DNA of 64,000 bases, taken from the NCBI GenBank assembly GCA_002077045.2, contig KZ111159.1, positions 372,001-436,000 on the forward strand, in the 5' to 3' direction. The notes beneath the pieces were generated by a model that saw only the letters and a program-made list of their open reading frames with translations, was not told the origin of the DNA and did not search any database. Source of the DNA: Rachicladosporium sp. CCFEE 5018 (lineage: Eukaryota; Ascomycota; Dothideomycetes; Cladosporiales; Cladosporiaceae). Numbering within the stretch: the first letter of the stretch is position 1; each line of letters opens with the position of its first letter. Of the stretch, positions 51,396-61,904 are shown piece by piece. The position numbers and the translations under genes are program-made.

Positions 51396-53859
51396 AGTGC
51401 AGAGCCGTCAGTAACGGAGCGAGGCGATCAATTCCAGCTTTCCTTTGACGTCCACCGGATCACTCCAGAGTGACTTCAATGGCGAGAGCCTCCAGTGTCA
51501 TCACCCTGCATCGCCGACGGCTACTCTGGTAGCCGAGGCAGACGTTTCCATTATATCGCTTTCCCACACTGCATGCTTTCTCTTTTAAGTCCAGGCGCCT
51601 TGCGTCGGCAGATGCCGAGGTCGTTCGGATACGCCTGATGAAGCAATCACGAGTGCAGACCAGCCCAGCCTCTCGTTGTCGCGCGGGCCAGACTAGCTGT
51701 CGTCTACCTTGACCGATACAGCAAAGACCGAGATGAGAATTGTGGCTTTTTGCGCTGCCAGAAACCTTGCTCTTGCCCAGATCTCCGGTCGATGCTCAAA
51801 ACCACGGCCAAATTTGAGACCATCCGGTCGTAGGCGATTCCGTCCGCTCTCGGTGCAGCAGATCGCCTTCGCATTCGGGTGTACCCTACTCCCATACACG
51901 ACCCAACCTTGTGGAACAGCTGCAGCGAGCCGAGCATGTCTTGATGAATGCTGTCCTGTTGCTTGGCTAGGCTTCTTGCTTGCCGATGAAGTATTCTTGC
52001 GATGCATACCGGCTTGGCCTATCATTGCTGCGCTCTTGCGGTCGTATGGGCTTCTGAAGGTCATTGCTCATTGTCACGGCTTGGCGCGGCTTCCGAAGAG
52101 GCACCGTGCTGTCAATCGTCCCGGTAGATTCAGTCAGGAGTCTGTGGCCTGGTAGCAAAGTGGACTACTCGGATGACCGTTCACCGTCGAGCCTGAACTC
52201 CGCCCCTCATAGCTCACTGGTACCTATCTTGGTATGTAGTTGTGCGCTTTCGAATGGGTGGCTGGTGGTGCTTCTCTGGTGGGGTCTGCGACCGAGCATG
52301 CTGCTACAAATTTCCCGGCAGGCATGTAATGCCCGAAGGACGACGACGCGAACAGAGCAGATCATTCCATCTGGCCGTGTCTTCCTGTAACCTGCGTGTT
52401 CGGGTAGTAGCTCACTATTGACTGCTTTCTGAGAGGCGCGTGGCTGGCAGCGAGAGGTTTGAGTGACCGTGCTCATGTCGCGGAGCTCTGTTGGATATCG
52501 TGGACTGAGCGGGCGCAATGATGCAACGGACACTTGATGAATGTGTCGATGAAGCGCCGAGGTCCAGTGATAGGGGTATCACTGTCGAAGCGCTACAGAG
52601 TGGGTTGCACTGCTGCTGCCTCATTGTCGAGTGTCTGAGTGTGACAAGCGTCACACTGACGGTCGAGTGGGATGGACCCCTGGATGAACGGTGTGCATAC
52701 GGAGCTATCTGCACCCTCGCCACCGTCACTGGCACTGAATTCTCAACACGGCCTCCTCACCCGCATTCCGTCAAGTCAAGCGTCTACCGCCACATGTGCA
52801 CCCACGAGCTCAAGTCGGCATACTCTGATGCCTTCTTCGGCTGCATCTCCGTCGCCTGCACCGCCTCCTTCGCCTGCACCTCCTTCACTTGCTTCTTCTC
52901 CAACGGCTGTTCCTCGGTGCGCCGACCCTTTAGATGCTTGATTGTCGGTTGCCCCGGCAGCACAAGTCTTTGGCATGACGAGTTGGCGACTAAGACGAAT
53001 CAGCTTCGATTCTGTCAAAGACAAAGTCTGGCAACTCGAACGTACCTTGTCTGAGGACATTGTAACCAGTCGCAAAGGGAGGCGCGTATAGTCGAGGCGC
53101 GAAGTTTGCCACTGCCAGAGTGGCGAATTGAGTGAGAGGAGTCGAAAGACGTCGCTGTAGAAGACGTCCTTTGTGTGTTGGCAACGGCCAGATCAGTCCT
53201 TGTTGAGAAGGCATGTTAATATTGATTGCCGAGTTACGCGTATGATGATTGCTTGGTGTATGTGTGTCGCTTCGCGTGGAAGACCGTTGACTCGGAGTGC
53301 CGTTCACAACAAGCGGTGGGGCGAAGCCAGCCTGTTGCAAAGTGTCGGAGGAGCAGGTGCGACCAGTCAAGTGAACGCGCCCTAAACTCCACCCCCTTCA
53401 CAAACAACGACCTTATGGGATCACGGAAAGGAGCAGATGAGGCAACCGAGTACGCTCTGCTCCCAGAATGTCCAAAATTTCTTGTGGTACCACAGGTGTA
53501 CCCGTGGCAGTGCACATTGTTGCGCCGTGAATGCGAGAGAGCAGACTGTCGATCGTAGTCTTTGAGACTCTCGACTCTCCTAGACACGGCAGACCAGTCC
53601 TTCACTGCCGCGATCAAGCACATAGTAGCATTGCCACGTTTCAAAGTTTTGAGAGAAGCGAGAGATGCACACGAAGGAGGTCAGTGCCGAGACGCACATG
53701 CGCAGTCTGCGATTCTGTGAAGCATTTCGTATTGCCCACTGGGTATCTCGAAGTCATGCGAGCCTCCTAAACGCTCCGAACGCCGCGCATAGCCTGGACA
53801 ATGCTCCTCCGTCGCTATGCAATGGTCATGTGCCTTCCTGCTCGTTCATGGCGATCGCT

Positions 53860-54767
53860 TCACCAAAAGAAGCGCCACGTGAGAAACAGCACAATGATCG
53901 TAGCGAACGCAGCAATCGGGCCATACTGCTTTAGCAGCAACTCCCAATTGATGCGCACAGCAGCACGCTTGTACTTTGCCGAGTCCTCGCGCAAGCGACT
54001 GCTCATGTCGCCCATCTTCGTGAGACTGTCCCCACGATAGAGCAGATCCTCGATATTTTTCGTCATCACGAGCTGCACGTCCTTGAGCTCGTCATTGAGG
54101 CGATTGAGGTTGCCCGCAGCGCGACTGTCTTGGTACGTCTTCTTGGAGGACTCGAGGAAGCGCTCGAAGTCTGCGTAGGCGTAGGGACGGACGGACGGGG
54201 AGAGGTATTCGTCGCGAGTGTGGGTCGACTGGAACTCGGTGCGGACGTCGTCGAGATAGGTCATGGCGAGCTTCTTGGGGTAGGAGCGCTCTGTGATTGC
54301 GATGGCCGTGATGTTGTCGTTGAGGATGTAGCTGGGGGATTGTTGTCAGTTTGCTGGGCCATCGAGGCAGTTCGGCGATTTGCTTACTGCATGGTGTATG
54401 CCTCGCTCTCGATGCTCGCACGCGGCTCCGAGTCCGCCTTGATGCCCTTGATGACCTGGCGGATTTGGGTCTTGAAGTCGTTGAGCTGAGGGACGTTCGC
54501 ATCATCCGTCGAGGCCACAAGCACCAAGCCATCGAGGCGCACGATCTGGGTGGTATAGATCATTGTGCGGGTGGCTGCAGCAGCTTCTTCGAGGATCTGC
54601 TTCTTGCACTGGCGCGCGTCCTTGACACGCTGCTGAATTGATGTTGTCAAGTAGTCGACGCGCTGGCAGTGGAGGCGGATGCCATTGCTGGCGTCGTCTA
54701 CAGAACGAAGATCGGGGTTGGCTTCTTCAAAGAGAGGTGTCCAGTTGACTGGACGAAATGGAGCCAT
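53860..54767 (-). CDS. SEC22: R-SNARE Sec22 with unusual N-terminal extension (copy 2)
   Basis: Exons 54767-54388 and 54331-53860, intron 56 bp as in copy 1. The classical start would be at 54563 (215 aa); the extended frame begins at the ATG at 54767 (MAPFRPVNW) and adds 68 residues. From WTPLFEEANPDLRS to the classical Met the protein equals copy 1 although the DNA differs at about eight bases. The SNARE exon differs by one residue (HTRDEY for HTSDEY). The longin domain, zero-layer Arg and C-terminal anchor are all intact. Confidence 0.9.
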
Positions 54768-55414
54768 CCTATTGGCTATGGGTATGGGACTTACACGAGG
54801 CAGGTCGACACGCATCACTTGTTAGGGCCCACCATGCCAAGACCGCGCCACCGCGCGTGAACAACGTAGACAGACAGCATCCCAACTCGACGCGGTTGCA
54901 AAATGTTGCTACAGACCCACGACTGCATCAGTGCGTGAGCATGTATACTCGGTGTCGCTCAAGAGCATCCTAGAGCGCTTCTATGTGATGCTACAGTCGC
55001 AGAGAGCTATTACATGGGACTAAGAGACTCGAGACCCGCCAGACGTTCTAAGGGCGTTTGTTGTCTCCGAAAGCAATCTCACGGAAACCCGGGCACTTGT
55101 GATCATTCACTCGAGGCAACCCTCACCAGTCGTGCCGTCTCAGGGGTAGTGCGCGTTAGGTCTGCCTCACGTTGTCTACCTGTTCACCCTCGGTACACTC
55201 CCTGCCTAAGCTCACGCGGGATGCATCCGTATGCTCCATCGCGCGAAAGTCGGTCCAGTGAAGTGAACGTGTCTCCCATGAGCGCTGTCGCTCGTTGAAT
55301 GTGATCACCACATCTGTCTGGATCTGACAGTAGGCGACTCCTCTTCGCCAGACTCAGTCTGCACTGCTCCCCCTTCGCCACCAAGAAGCGATCAGCTCCG
55401 CCACCGCTTTCGCG
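54768..55414. other. Divergent intergenic region (copy 2)
   Basis: Counterpart of 8071-8714 with little remaining similarity. No gene seen. Confidence 0.4.
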
Positions 55415-55907
55415 ATGACTGCCGCAAGCGAGAAGCGCCTCCTCGTCGCCCCAACCTCAAAACTCACCAACATCAACTCCCTACCCGTACGCCTGACCCT
55501 TACTTCCCCTCCCTCTCCGCCTGCTAACCCCAAAATCTCAGACCATGCTCTCCCAGCCCGCCGCATGGTCGACTCTCCCTCTCTCGACGCGTCAGCATCT
55601 CTACTCCCTGCTTCCACCTCCAGAAGCAGGCGAGGCTCCCTGGGATCCGGACATGCATCCCATGGACACGAGACTTCGCAGTCACATTTCCGCTGAGCTA
55701 AACGCTTGGCAAGGTGATCTGAGGGATGGGAGGGAGGTGAAGAAGTGGAGGGATGAGGCTGTCGGGGCTGGCAGGAAGAGGGTCGAGGAACGACGGGAGA
55801 TGAAGGGTTCTGGGAAGGTTGATGGGGAGGGTGTTGGGGACGGGGCAAATGGGGTTGTGGCGAAGCATGGGGATGGGATGGAGGGTGGGGGAAGTGAGCA
55901 TCGATGA
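55415..55907 (+). CDS. Small ASX-homology (DEUBAD-like) protein (copy 2)
   Basis: Exons 55415-55486 and 55542-55907, 55-bp intron (GTACGC, CTAAC, CTCAG), 145 aa. The ASXH-like core (LPLSTRQHLYSLLPPPE, ISAELNAWQGDLRDGREVKK) is nearly unchanged from copy 1, whereas the Gly/Glu/Val-rich tail differs in length and sequence and ends GSEHR. This is the expected pattern for a structured core with a disordered end. Confidence 0.7.
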
Positions 55908-56201
55908 TGACTAGATTAGCGAGTGGTTCTATCAAGCAGGCGTCGATGTATAGCAGCCATCCTGATGTGTATCGATCGATTGCTCGACGGTTTTGGTTGA
56001 AGCCAAGCTTCGACCTAGACCTCGAAGTCCACTTCGGACTCCATCCACTTCTGAACTTCACCCTCAACCCTCACCACTCATGAAACCACGAACCACGCTC
56101 CCACCTCTTCAGGTCGAAGAATACGCCCTCCGCTACGTCTGAATGAAATGACTACGGAAATCCCCATTCATTGATCCTTCTTCCGTCGACAATCGCCCCA
56201 G

Positions 56202-57343
56202 ATGGCATCGACCAAACGCCACGACAGGCAGCGCGCCAACCTCCTCATCAACAAGATTCTAGGCTCACGCGACGAATACAACTACCCATCGTTCACGCTG
56301 CTGCTCGACACGGTCTCACAATCAGCGAAGTCAGTCATCCGATCTATCGTTCATCGCGCAAAGGTACGCCACGCGGCACCAGGTCCCAATCGTTGTTACG
56401 AACATTACTGACGACGGTATCGATAGCATTCCAGCGGTAAGGTCATCTTCCTCAACTTCGAGACGCATCAGCGACGTTCGAAGGAAGTCTACGACCTCAA
56501 AGATGGAGAGGACGAGATCATTCTCGCCTACACGCAGAGCGTCGAGGCGTGGCAGGCTCAAGTCAAGGCTGCGATCTCACGAATCAAAAAGGGTAGCAGT
56601 AAGCCAATTCGCTCTTTGACTCAACGCCAATTCTTTTCACTAAACAGCGCCTCCCAGAAGCCATCCTTCTGATCGACTCTCTAAACGAATTCTGCCACGC
56701 TGCCGGCCCCAAGGTGCCTCAATTCCTTCTCTCCTGGGCCAGTCCCTCACTCCGTATCGTAGGCGTCTACCACACTGACGTTCAACTGCACGAATCTTCC
56801 AATCCGAATCCGTACATGGTCTCCGCCCTCGCAACGCTAAAGTACATCTCCACCACGACATTCACCTGCCGCTCACTATTCCAGACTCTCGAGGAGCTGG
56901 AAGCTCAGGCTTACAGCAGGGCAAAGCCGGCGTTCGGACTCGACGAGGGTGTCGAAGGTGTGCTGCAGAGTCTAGGCTCCGACAAGACTGAGGGCATGGT
57001 GGTGGAAATGGAACATAAGCGCAAATCCGGCAACATCGTGTCGGAGATTTACGTCTTCCCGCGTCGTTCGACTAACGACCAGGGCAAGATCGTCACGTTG
57101 AACGAGTACCTGGAGACTAATCAGGTGTCGTTCAAGACAACCGCATCGGAAGTGGCGAAGGCGGACGATGCGGACGTTGGAGGTACCATGAATCTGGGGC
57201 TTACGGAGCAGCAGAGACAGGACCGCGAGGGCGTCGTGCTGCCGCATTTTGACGCGCAGAAAGGCGAGGGTGGAGAGGGAGGGAGGATCCTGTATGATAT
57301 GGGGGCTGAGGACGACTTTGACGAGGAGGAGGACGAGATCTGA
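56202..57343 (+). CDS. ELP5: Elongator complex subunit Elp5 (copy 2)
   Basis: Exons 56202-56363, 56427-56598 and 56658-57343, giving 339 aa like copy 1. The second acceptor shifted: copy 1 uses CACAG, here CCCAG at 56653-56657, still in phase (KAILLIDSLNEF). The segment before LGLTEQQRQDREG has been replaced (SFKTTASEVAKADDADVGG against a Pro/Ala/Gly-rich stretch in copy 1), a hot spot of divergence in a disordered loop. All other landmarks are kept. Confidence 0.9.
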
Positions 57344-57587
57344 GAGCCGCGCAGGTCCTCCCACTGCGGTAATCGCACAGGCAGGTGCAGACTGCGGCGA
57401 GACGCCGATAGACCGTCGACAGCGAGGATGCTTGCAATAGCTGGCATGATCAGGGACGCACAATCGAGGATAGCTTCGGTGTAAGATGCAGCGCGGCGTA
57501 CATCGTACCGCTTCATCTAGCTTACACGCACAGCTACTGTACAACAGCCTCACGGCATCATCCCGATCTATCACACTCCAATTACCA

Positions 57588-60500
57588 CTACTCCCCCCAC
57601 CCAAACACCTCCCCCACACTCCCCATACTCCACCTCACCCCCACAATCCCCCCGACCACTCCCACAACCTCTACAACCACCAGCACAGCAACACTCATCA
57701 ACATCCTGGGCATGAAGATCCGATACAGCATCAAATGCCGCCTCAACCAAGCCGCTTCAATCACAGTAGCAACCGCAAACGCCCCATACACCAACGCGTG
57801 TGTAGCCACAGCGCCGGCAACACGACCGAGAAGTCCGGGGAGAGTGGGCTTGACTTTCCAGAGCGGGATGGCGGGGACGGCGATCGCACAGAGGATCTGC
57901 CCGCCGAAAGTGTTCAGGATCACTAAGATGGGCGTCCAGGGATAGCTTACAGTGGAAAGCGGGATAAATGCGCTCTCCCACTGTATACTGCTCAGCGTCG
58001 CCTGATGTCCAGTCTTGAAGTAATAGTAGCTACCCATCAACGCCAACACCACCGGGCCCAGCGCTGAGCGGCGGAGATTATTCGCATCGACGATTTCGAG
58101 GAGATTCAGGATGGAGATGAAGCAGAGAGCTAGCGTGCCTTGGCCCATGGGTTTCTGCAGGAGGAGGAGTGCCAGCAGCCAGGTAAGTGGGAGGAGGAGG
58201 TAGCGCGTGCCTTGGGTGTTGGCGTAGCCGAGGATGATGAGCTTAGGTCTCGCGATCGGCTTTGCGTTGATGGTGGTGAGGATTGAGGGCCCGCCGTCAA
58301 CATCCACGGGTTTCGAGGTTGAGGATAATGCTTCGGTGGGCGCGGGCTCATTGATGACTGCGAGGAAGGGCGAGGCGAACACGTATGTCGCGTAGCCGGC
58401 TGCGAAGGCGAGGGCGAGGACTGCTTGGGCGATGATGACGCGCGTGGTTTTGAGGAGCGACTTGCTGAGGTCAGGGTACCAGTTGCCGTCGTCAGCGGCG
58501 TCAAGGATCCAGAAGCCGGCTACGAGGAACAGGCCAATACGTAGCGCTATACCTATCCAGATTACGGCTGAGCCCTGGTAGTTCTTCGTGCGGTGGAAGA
58601 AGTACTTGATTAGCGAGGGCAGGAAGATCGCGATGGCTATGGGGATCGCGAGTTGCCAGGCTGCAGATGTGGAGGAGGATGCAGAGGCGTAGTAAGTCGA
58701 TCTGCAATTTGGCATCTGCTCCTCGCGACATAGGCGGGAGAAAGAGGCTAGTCGTGTTGCTGCAAGAAAGGAGACGGAGTTCCATGTGCCTAGCATCCGG
58801 TCGTCACGGTCCGGCTGACCGAGTGAGCTTCCGAGCATGAGGAAGCCAAAAGTAGTGAGAAAGAAGAGCAACTGCTCATCTTCCCAAATGGTGAACGAGT
58901 TCGAAGCAAAGCCGATGCATAGCAAAAGAGACGTGAGAAAACTCAGACCGCCCCAGAAAGTCCGGGGATAGGGTATACGCAATTCCTGGCGCGCCGGCCA
59001 AAATCCAACAGCAATGCCAATAACGCCACCCAGACCAGCACCAAAGGATGTATTCTGCACAATAGAGGCGGATGGCAGGTAGCCGATGGCCGCACCGGCG
59101 GCCGCCCCAAGGACCAAGCCAGCGAGACCGCCTCCCAGCAAGACAGGCGTGATTGCAGCTCGATCGCCTGTAATTGCTCGTGCGTAAGCCGCCAGCAGTG
59201 CCACAGAGCCGACAAGCACTGTGATACCCATGCCCATGCTCACAAGGTCGAATCTTGCCCAAAGATGTCGGCAGACTCGAACGTTCTCGGCTTGGTATGC
59301 TGCGAAGGCGTCGTAAGTGGACTTAGGCGCACCCTGAGCCGGCTTCTTGGTCGCCTCGGTCTGCTGCCATTGCTGTATTGCAGCCTCCCAGAGCGGTCGT
59401 GTCGTTGACGCGGCGTCCTCGTCAAGCTTCCTCGCTTCTGAATAGTGCCCCTGATACCTCTGAATCTGCGCAGCCGTTAAACGCCCAACCTCGGCCAAAC
59501 TCCCATAATCAACCCCCTTCGCCCCAACAAAGGCCTCCTCGATAGGCTGCCCCAGATTATTGAACGGAATAGGCAACCCCAGCAACAAAGCCAATGTAGG
59601 CACAAGATCGATCTGCGCTAACGGCCGCTGCTTCGCGCTCCTCGGTGGTTCCAGTCCGATACCTTCGCCTCGCCCGAATAGCCCCTTTTTCGAATACATC
59701 CACAACGCAGCCTGCACCTCGTCCTCACTCTCACCGCCATGATCGCCCTTAACATCCATCCCATGATCCCCAAGCACAACAAGCAACGTCTCATCATCCA
59801 ACGCCTCAATCATCCTCCTCACCAACCCATCCATCTCCCTCAACTTCTCCCCCATAGCAGGATGATCCGGTCCGTATCGATGCCCAGCATGATCAACGCC
59901 GAGGTAATGTCCAATGATTACATCCCACTGCCCTCGCATTCCCGGCTCCAGGAGCGGGAAGATGTGTTCCGTAACGCCATTATCCACAGTATGCAAATCC
60001 CATACATTAAAACTGTCGTACGCTCTCGTCAAGTTCGCGTCGAAGCTCCCCGGGAACAGCGCATGCCATGTATCGTCTCCCAGATGCACAATCCGCTTTC
60101 CCGCGCGGTTGAGCTGTTCGATCAGGTTGTCCTCGTCTATGGCCGTGCCGGCGAAATTGCTCCCACCCTCTACCAGCGTCGGCAGCGACCCTGTTGTCAG
60201 ACCTTTCAGTCGTTGGAGTGTTGTGGTCGGCGGATCCGCGATGAAAGGTCGCAGGAATCCTCGAGCCGGCTCAGCGACGCTCGTCTCCCATAGTACTCCA
60301 AGCTGATCGTGATACTGGCCCCTTGCCTTCCCTCCCTCCTCGTCCAAGAACGGCACAGTGAAGTCATACCGCAGCGCATCCACCACTACTATCACAGCAT
60401 TATCGAATCGCTTCGGGAACCAGCATCCCTGCTGCACATCCCCTGCCACATATCCATTTGCGGGTTGTATGGGCGGGATTGAGCACTCCGATCGATCAGG

Positions 60501-60677
60501 GAGTACTAGACGCGAGAGCAGGAAACCAGAGCAGAAGAGGTAGATCGCTAGGGCGTGGAGGAGTAGAAGCAGGGTAAGGAATCCAACAGTGAGGGCGTGT
60601 TGAGCTTTGAAGCGCACGGAAAGGGTGTGTTGCTGGGCTTTTGGGTCGGGTGGAGGAGGAGGTTTGGGAGGAGACAT
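57588..60677 (-). CDS. GPI13: GPI ethanolamine phosphate transferase 3 (Gpi13/PIG-O), copy 2
   Basis: 1029 aa, uninterrupted, same start and end as copy 1. All catalytic motifs are unchanged (VVVDALRYDF, TTTLQRLKGLTTG, GVDHAGHRYGP, VLGDHGMDVKGDHGG). Differences cluster in the extreme N terminus, in the loop around FLDEEGGKARG, and between about 380 and 450 (SEARKLDEDAAS, QQWQQTEATKKPAQGAPK). No sign of decay. Confidence 0.95.
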   Translation of the reverse strand: MSPPKPPPPPDPKAQQHTLSVRFKAQHALTVGFLTLLLLLHALAIYLFCSGFLLSRLVLPDRSECSIPPIQPANGYVAGDVQQGCWFPKRFDNAVIVVVDALRYDFTVPFLDEEGGKARGQYHDQLGVLWETSVAEPARGFLRPFIADPPTTTLQRLKGLTTGSLPTLVEGGSNFAGTAIDEDNLIEQLNRAGKRIVHLGDDTWHALFPGSFDANLTRAYDSFNVWDLHTVDNGVTEHIFPLLEPGMRGQWDVIIGHYLGVDHAGHRYGPDHPAMGEKLREMDGLVRRMIEALDDETLLVVLGDHGMDVKGDHGGESEDEVQAALWMYSKKGLFGRGEGIGLEPPRSAKQRPLAQIDLVPTLALLLGLPIPFNNLGQPIEEAFVGAKGVDYGSLAEVGRLTAAQIQRYQGHYSEARKLDEDAASTTRPLWEAAIQQWQQTEATKKPAQGAPKSTYDAFAAYQAENVRVCRHLWARFDLVSMGMGITVLVGSVALLAAYARAITGDRAAITPVLLGGGLAGLVLGAAAGAAIGYLPSASIVQNTSFGAGLGGVIGIAVGFWPARQELRIPYPRTFWGGLSFLTSLLLCIGFASNSFTIWEDEQLLFFLTTFGFLMLGSSLGQPDRDDRMLGTWNSVSFLAATRLASFSRLCREEQMPNCRSTYYASASSSTSAAWQLAIPIAIAIFLPSLIKYFFHRTKNYQGSAVIWIGIALRIGLFLVAGFWILDAADDGNWYPDLSKSLLKTTRVIIAQAVLALAFAAGYATYVFASPFLAVINEPAPTEALSSTSKPVDVDGGPSILTTINAKPIARPKLIILGYANTQGTRYLLLPLTWLLALLLLQKPMGQGTLALCFISILNLLEIVDANNLRRSALGPVVLALMGSYYYFKTGHQATLSSIQWESAFIPLSTVSYPWTPILVILNTFGGQILCAIAVPAIPLWKVKPTLPGLLGRVAGAVATHALVYGAFAVATVIEAAWLRRHLMLYRIFMPRMLMSVAVLVVVEVVGVVGGIVGVRWSMGSVGEVFGWGE

Positions 60678-61373
60678 TGAGGTTGGTGAGTTGGGGACGT
60701 GAGGTTATATGAGCATCGTGGAGATAGAATGGAGAGACAAGGGGCCATTTGCAGGCTGGAAAGGAGTGTATTTGGGATCACAAGTAGTCATTGTGGAGGA
60801 TGCGGTTCAGTTAATCAATTAGATGTCGCAGTGCATCTATAGTTTCTCAAAATGTTCTCCCACAAACGACTGCGCGTTACACATTGAGACCAGACGACAA
60901 TCCCTAGTACTTGAGGGTTGAGCAATCAATCTTCGAAGATCAGACAAGGACATTAAGAATTCCTTTCATTGCGCAGCTATCTGCGCTAACCTCCGCAAGC
61001 GCCAGGCTCGTCCATGATATACACCTGCAACTGATCGCCTTGCGATCGTAGTAGCAGCGAATAGAAATTAGCGCGCGTAGGCGCAAAGCTATACTATGGT
61101 ACAGAATGCCGGGGACTTAGCCCCTTGGCCTGGTGTAGGTCATGAACGTGTGATTCGATGCGACGCGAGTGTGGGTGGTTCGCCATGTCGATCGCACTGC
61201 TCGCCAACCTATATGGCGCGTCGAAGCGTGTGAGTTCTCGGGACCGCGCCTCGGCTATGTGTGGTCGAGTCGCAGTCCGAATGAAGACCAGATCGTCGTG
61301 GCGTCGACCAAATGCAGAAAGAAGTCGTAAGATCGTTTCTTCCTCTGCTCTCCTCTCTTCCCTTCAGCATCTC
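60678..61373. other. Intergenic region (copy 2)
   Basis: Counterpart of 13962-14636. No gene seen. Confidence 0.4.
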
Positions 61374-61904
61374 TTACTTCGCGAACTCCTTCTCCGTCAA
61401 CCCACCAATGCGATCCAGGTCCAACGACTGGAATCTCTTCCCATCCCGCTGGTACGTCGGTAGACTGTCATCTACAGGCTCAAGCCCAATACTCGTCTCC
61501 CCAACCCTAACAACCACAACCCTACCACTAGTCCTCCTGCCAGCATCATCAACCTCCTCCGGAAACGTGATCCGAATCTCCGGCACCGGACTCGGCGGCG
61601 GCGAATCAGAATTGTTCATGAGATTCTGCTTCTCCTGCACTACATAGATCGGCTCTGAAGGCCGCACCATGATGCGGCGGTGCGAGGAGTGCGAGGAGGA
61701 GGTTGAGGTGCGTTTCTCGTTGAACAGCGGGAGAGCTAGCTGGGATTTGGAGGAGCGGCGGCGTTGGCGGAAGTAGAGGAGCGCGCCGACTAGCAGGACT
61801 GAGGCGATTAGGAGGACTAGGAAAGCGATAAGGAGGTTCAGCATGGTGCTGCTGATGGTTGTGTGGGTCTCGCGGGGGAGGAGGTGGAAGGTGGTGGGCG
61901 GCAT
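61374..61904 (-). CDS. Single-pass membrane protein of unknown function (copy 2)
   Basis: 176 aa from MPPTTFHLL, same architecture as copy 1: transmembrane helix at about 20-47, stop-transfer RQRRRSSKS, then PSEPIYVVQEKQ, SPVPEIRITFPEE and LPTYQRDGKRFQSLDLD. Only about eight residues differ, and the tail motifs are conserved, which supports a real gene. Confidence 0.75.
   Translation of the reverse strand: MPPTTFHLLPRETHTTISSTMLNLLIAFLVLLIASVLLVGALLYFRQRRRSSKSQLALPLFNEKRTSTSSSHSSHRRIMVRPSEPIYVVQEKQNLMNNSDSPPPSPVPEIRITFPEEVDDAGRRTSGRVVVVRVGETSIGLEPVDDSLPTYQRDGKRFQSLDLDRIGGLTEKEFAK

Larger units (their letters stand above)
46955..53859. other. Gene-free region with repeat relics (copy 2)
   Basis: Counterpart of 333-7165. 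It contains the two tRNA-like elements (48663-48767, 49128-49219), degraded GTCTGC/GCAGAC palindromes around 50848-51390, and the highly conserved block at about 52090-53770. I find no convincing gene. The left 1.5 kb is strongly diverged from copy 1. Confidence 0.5.
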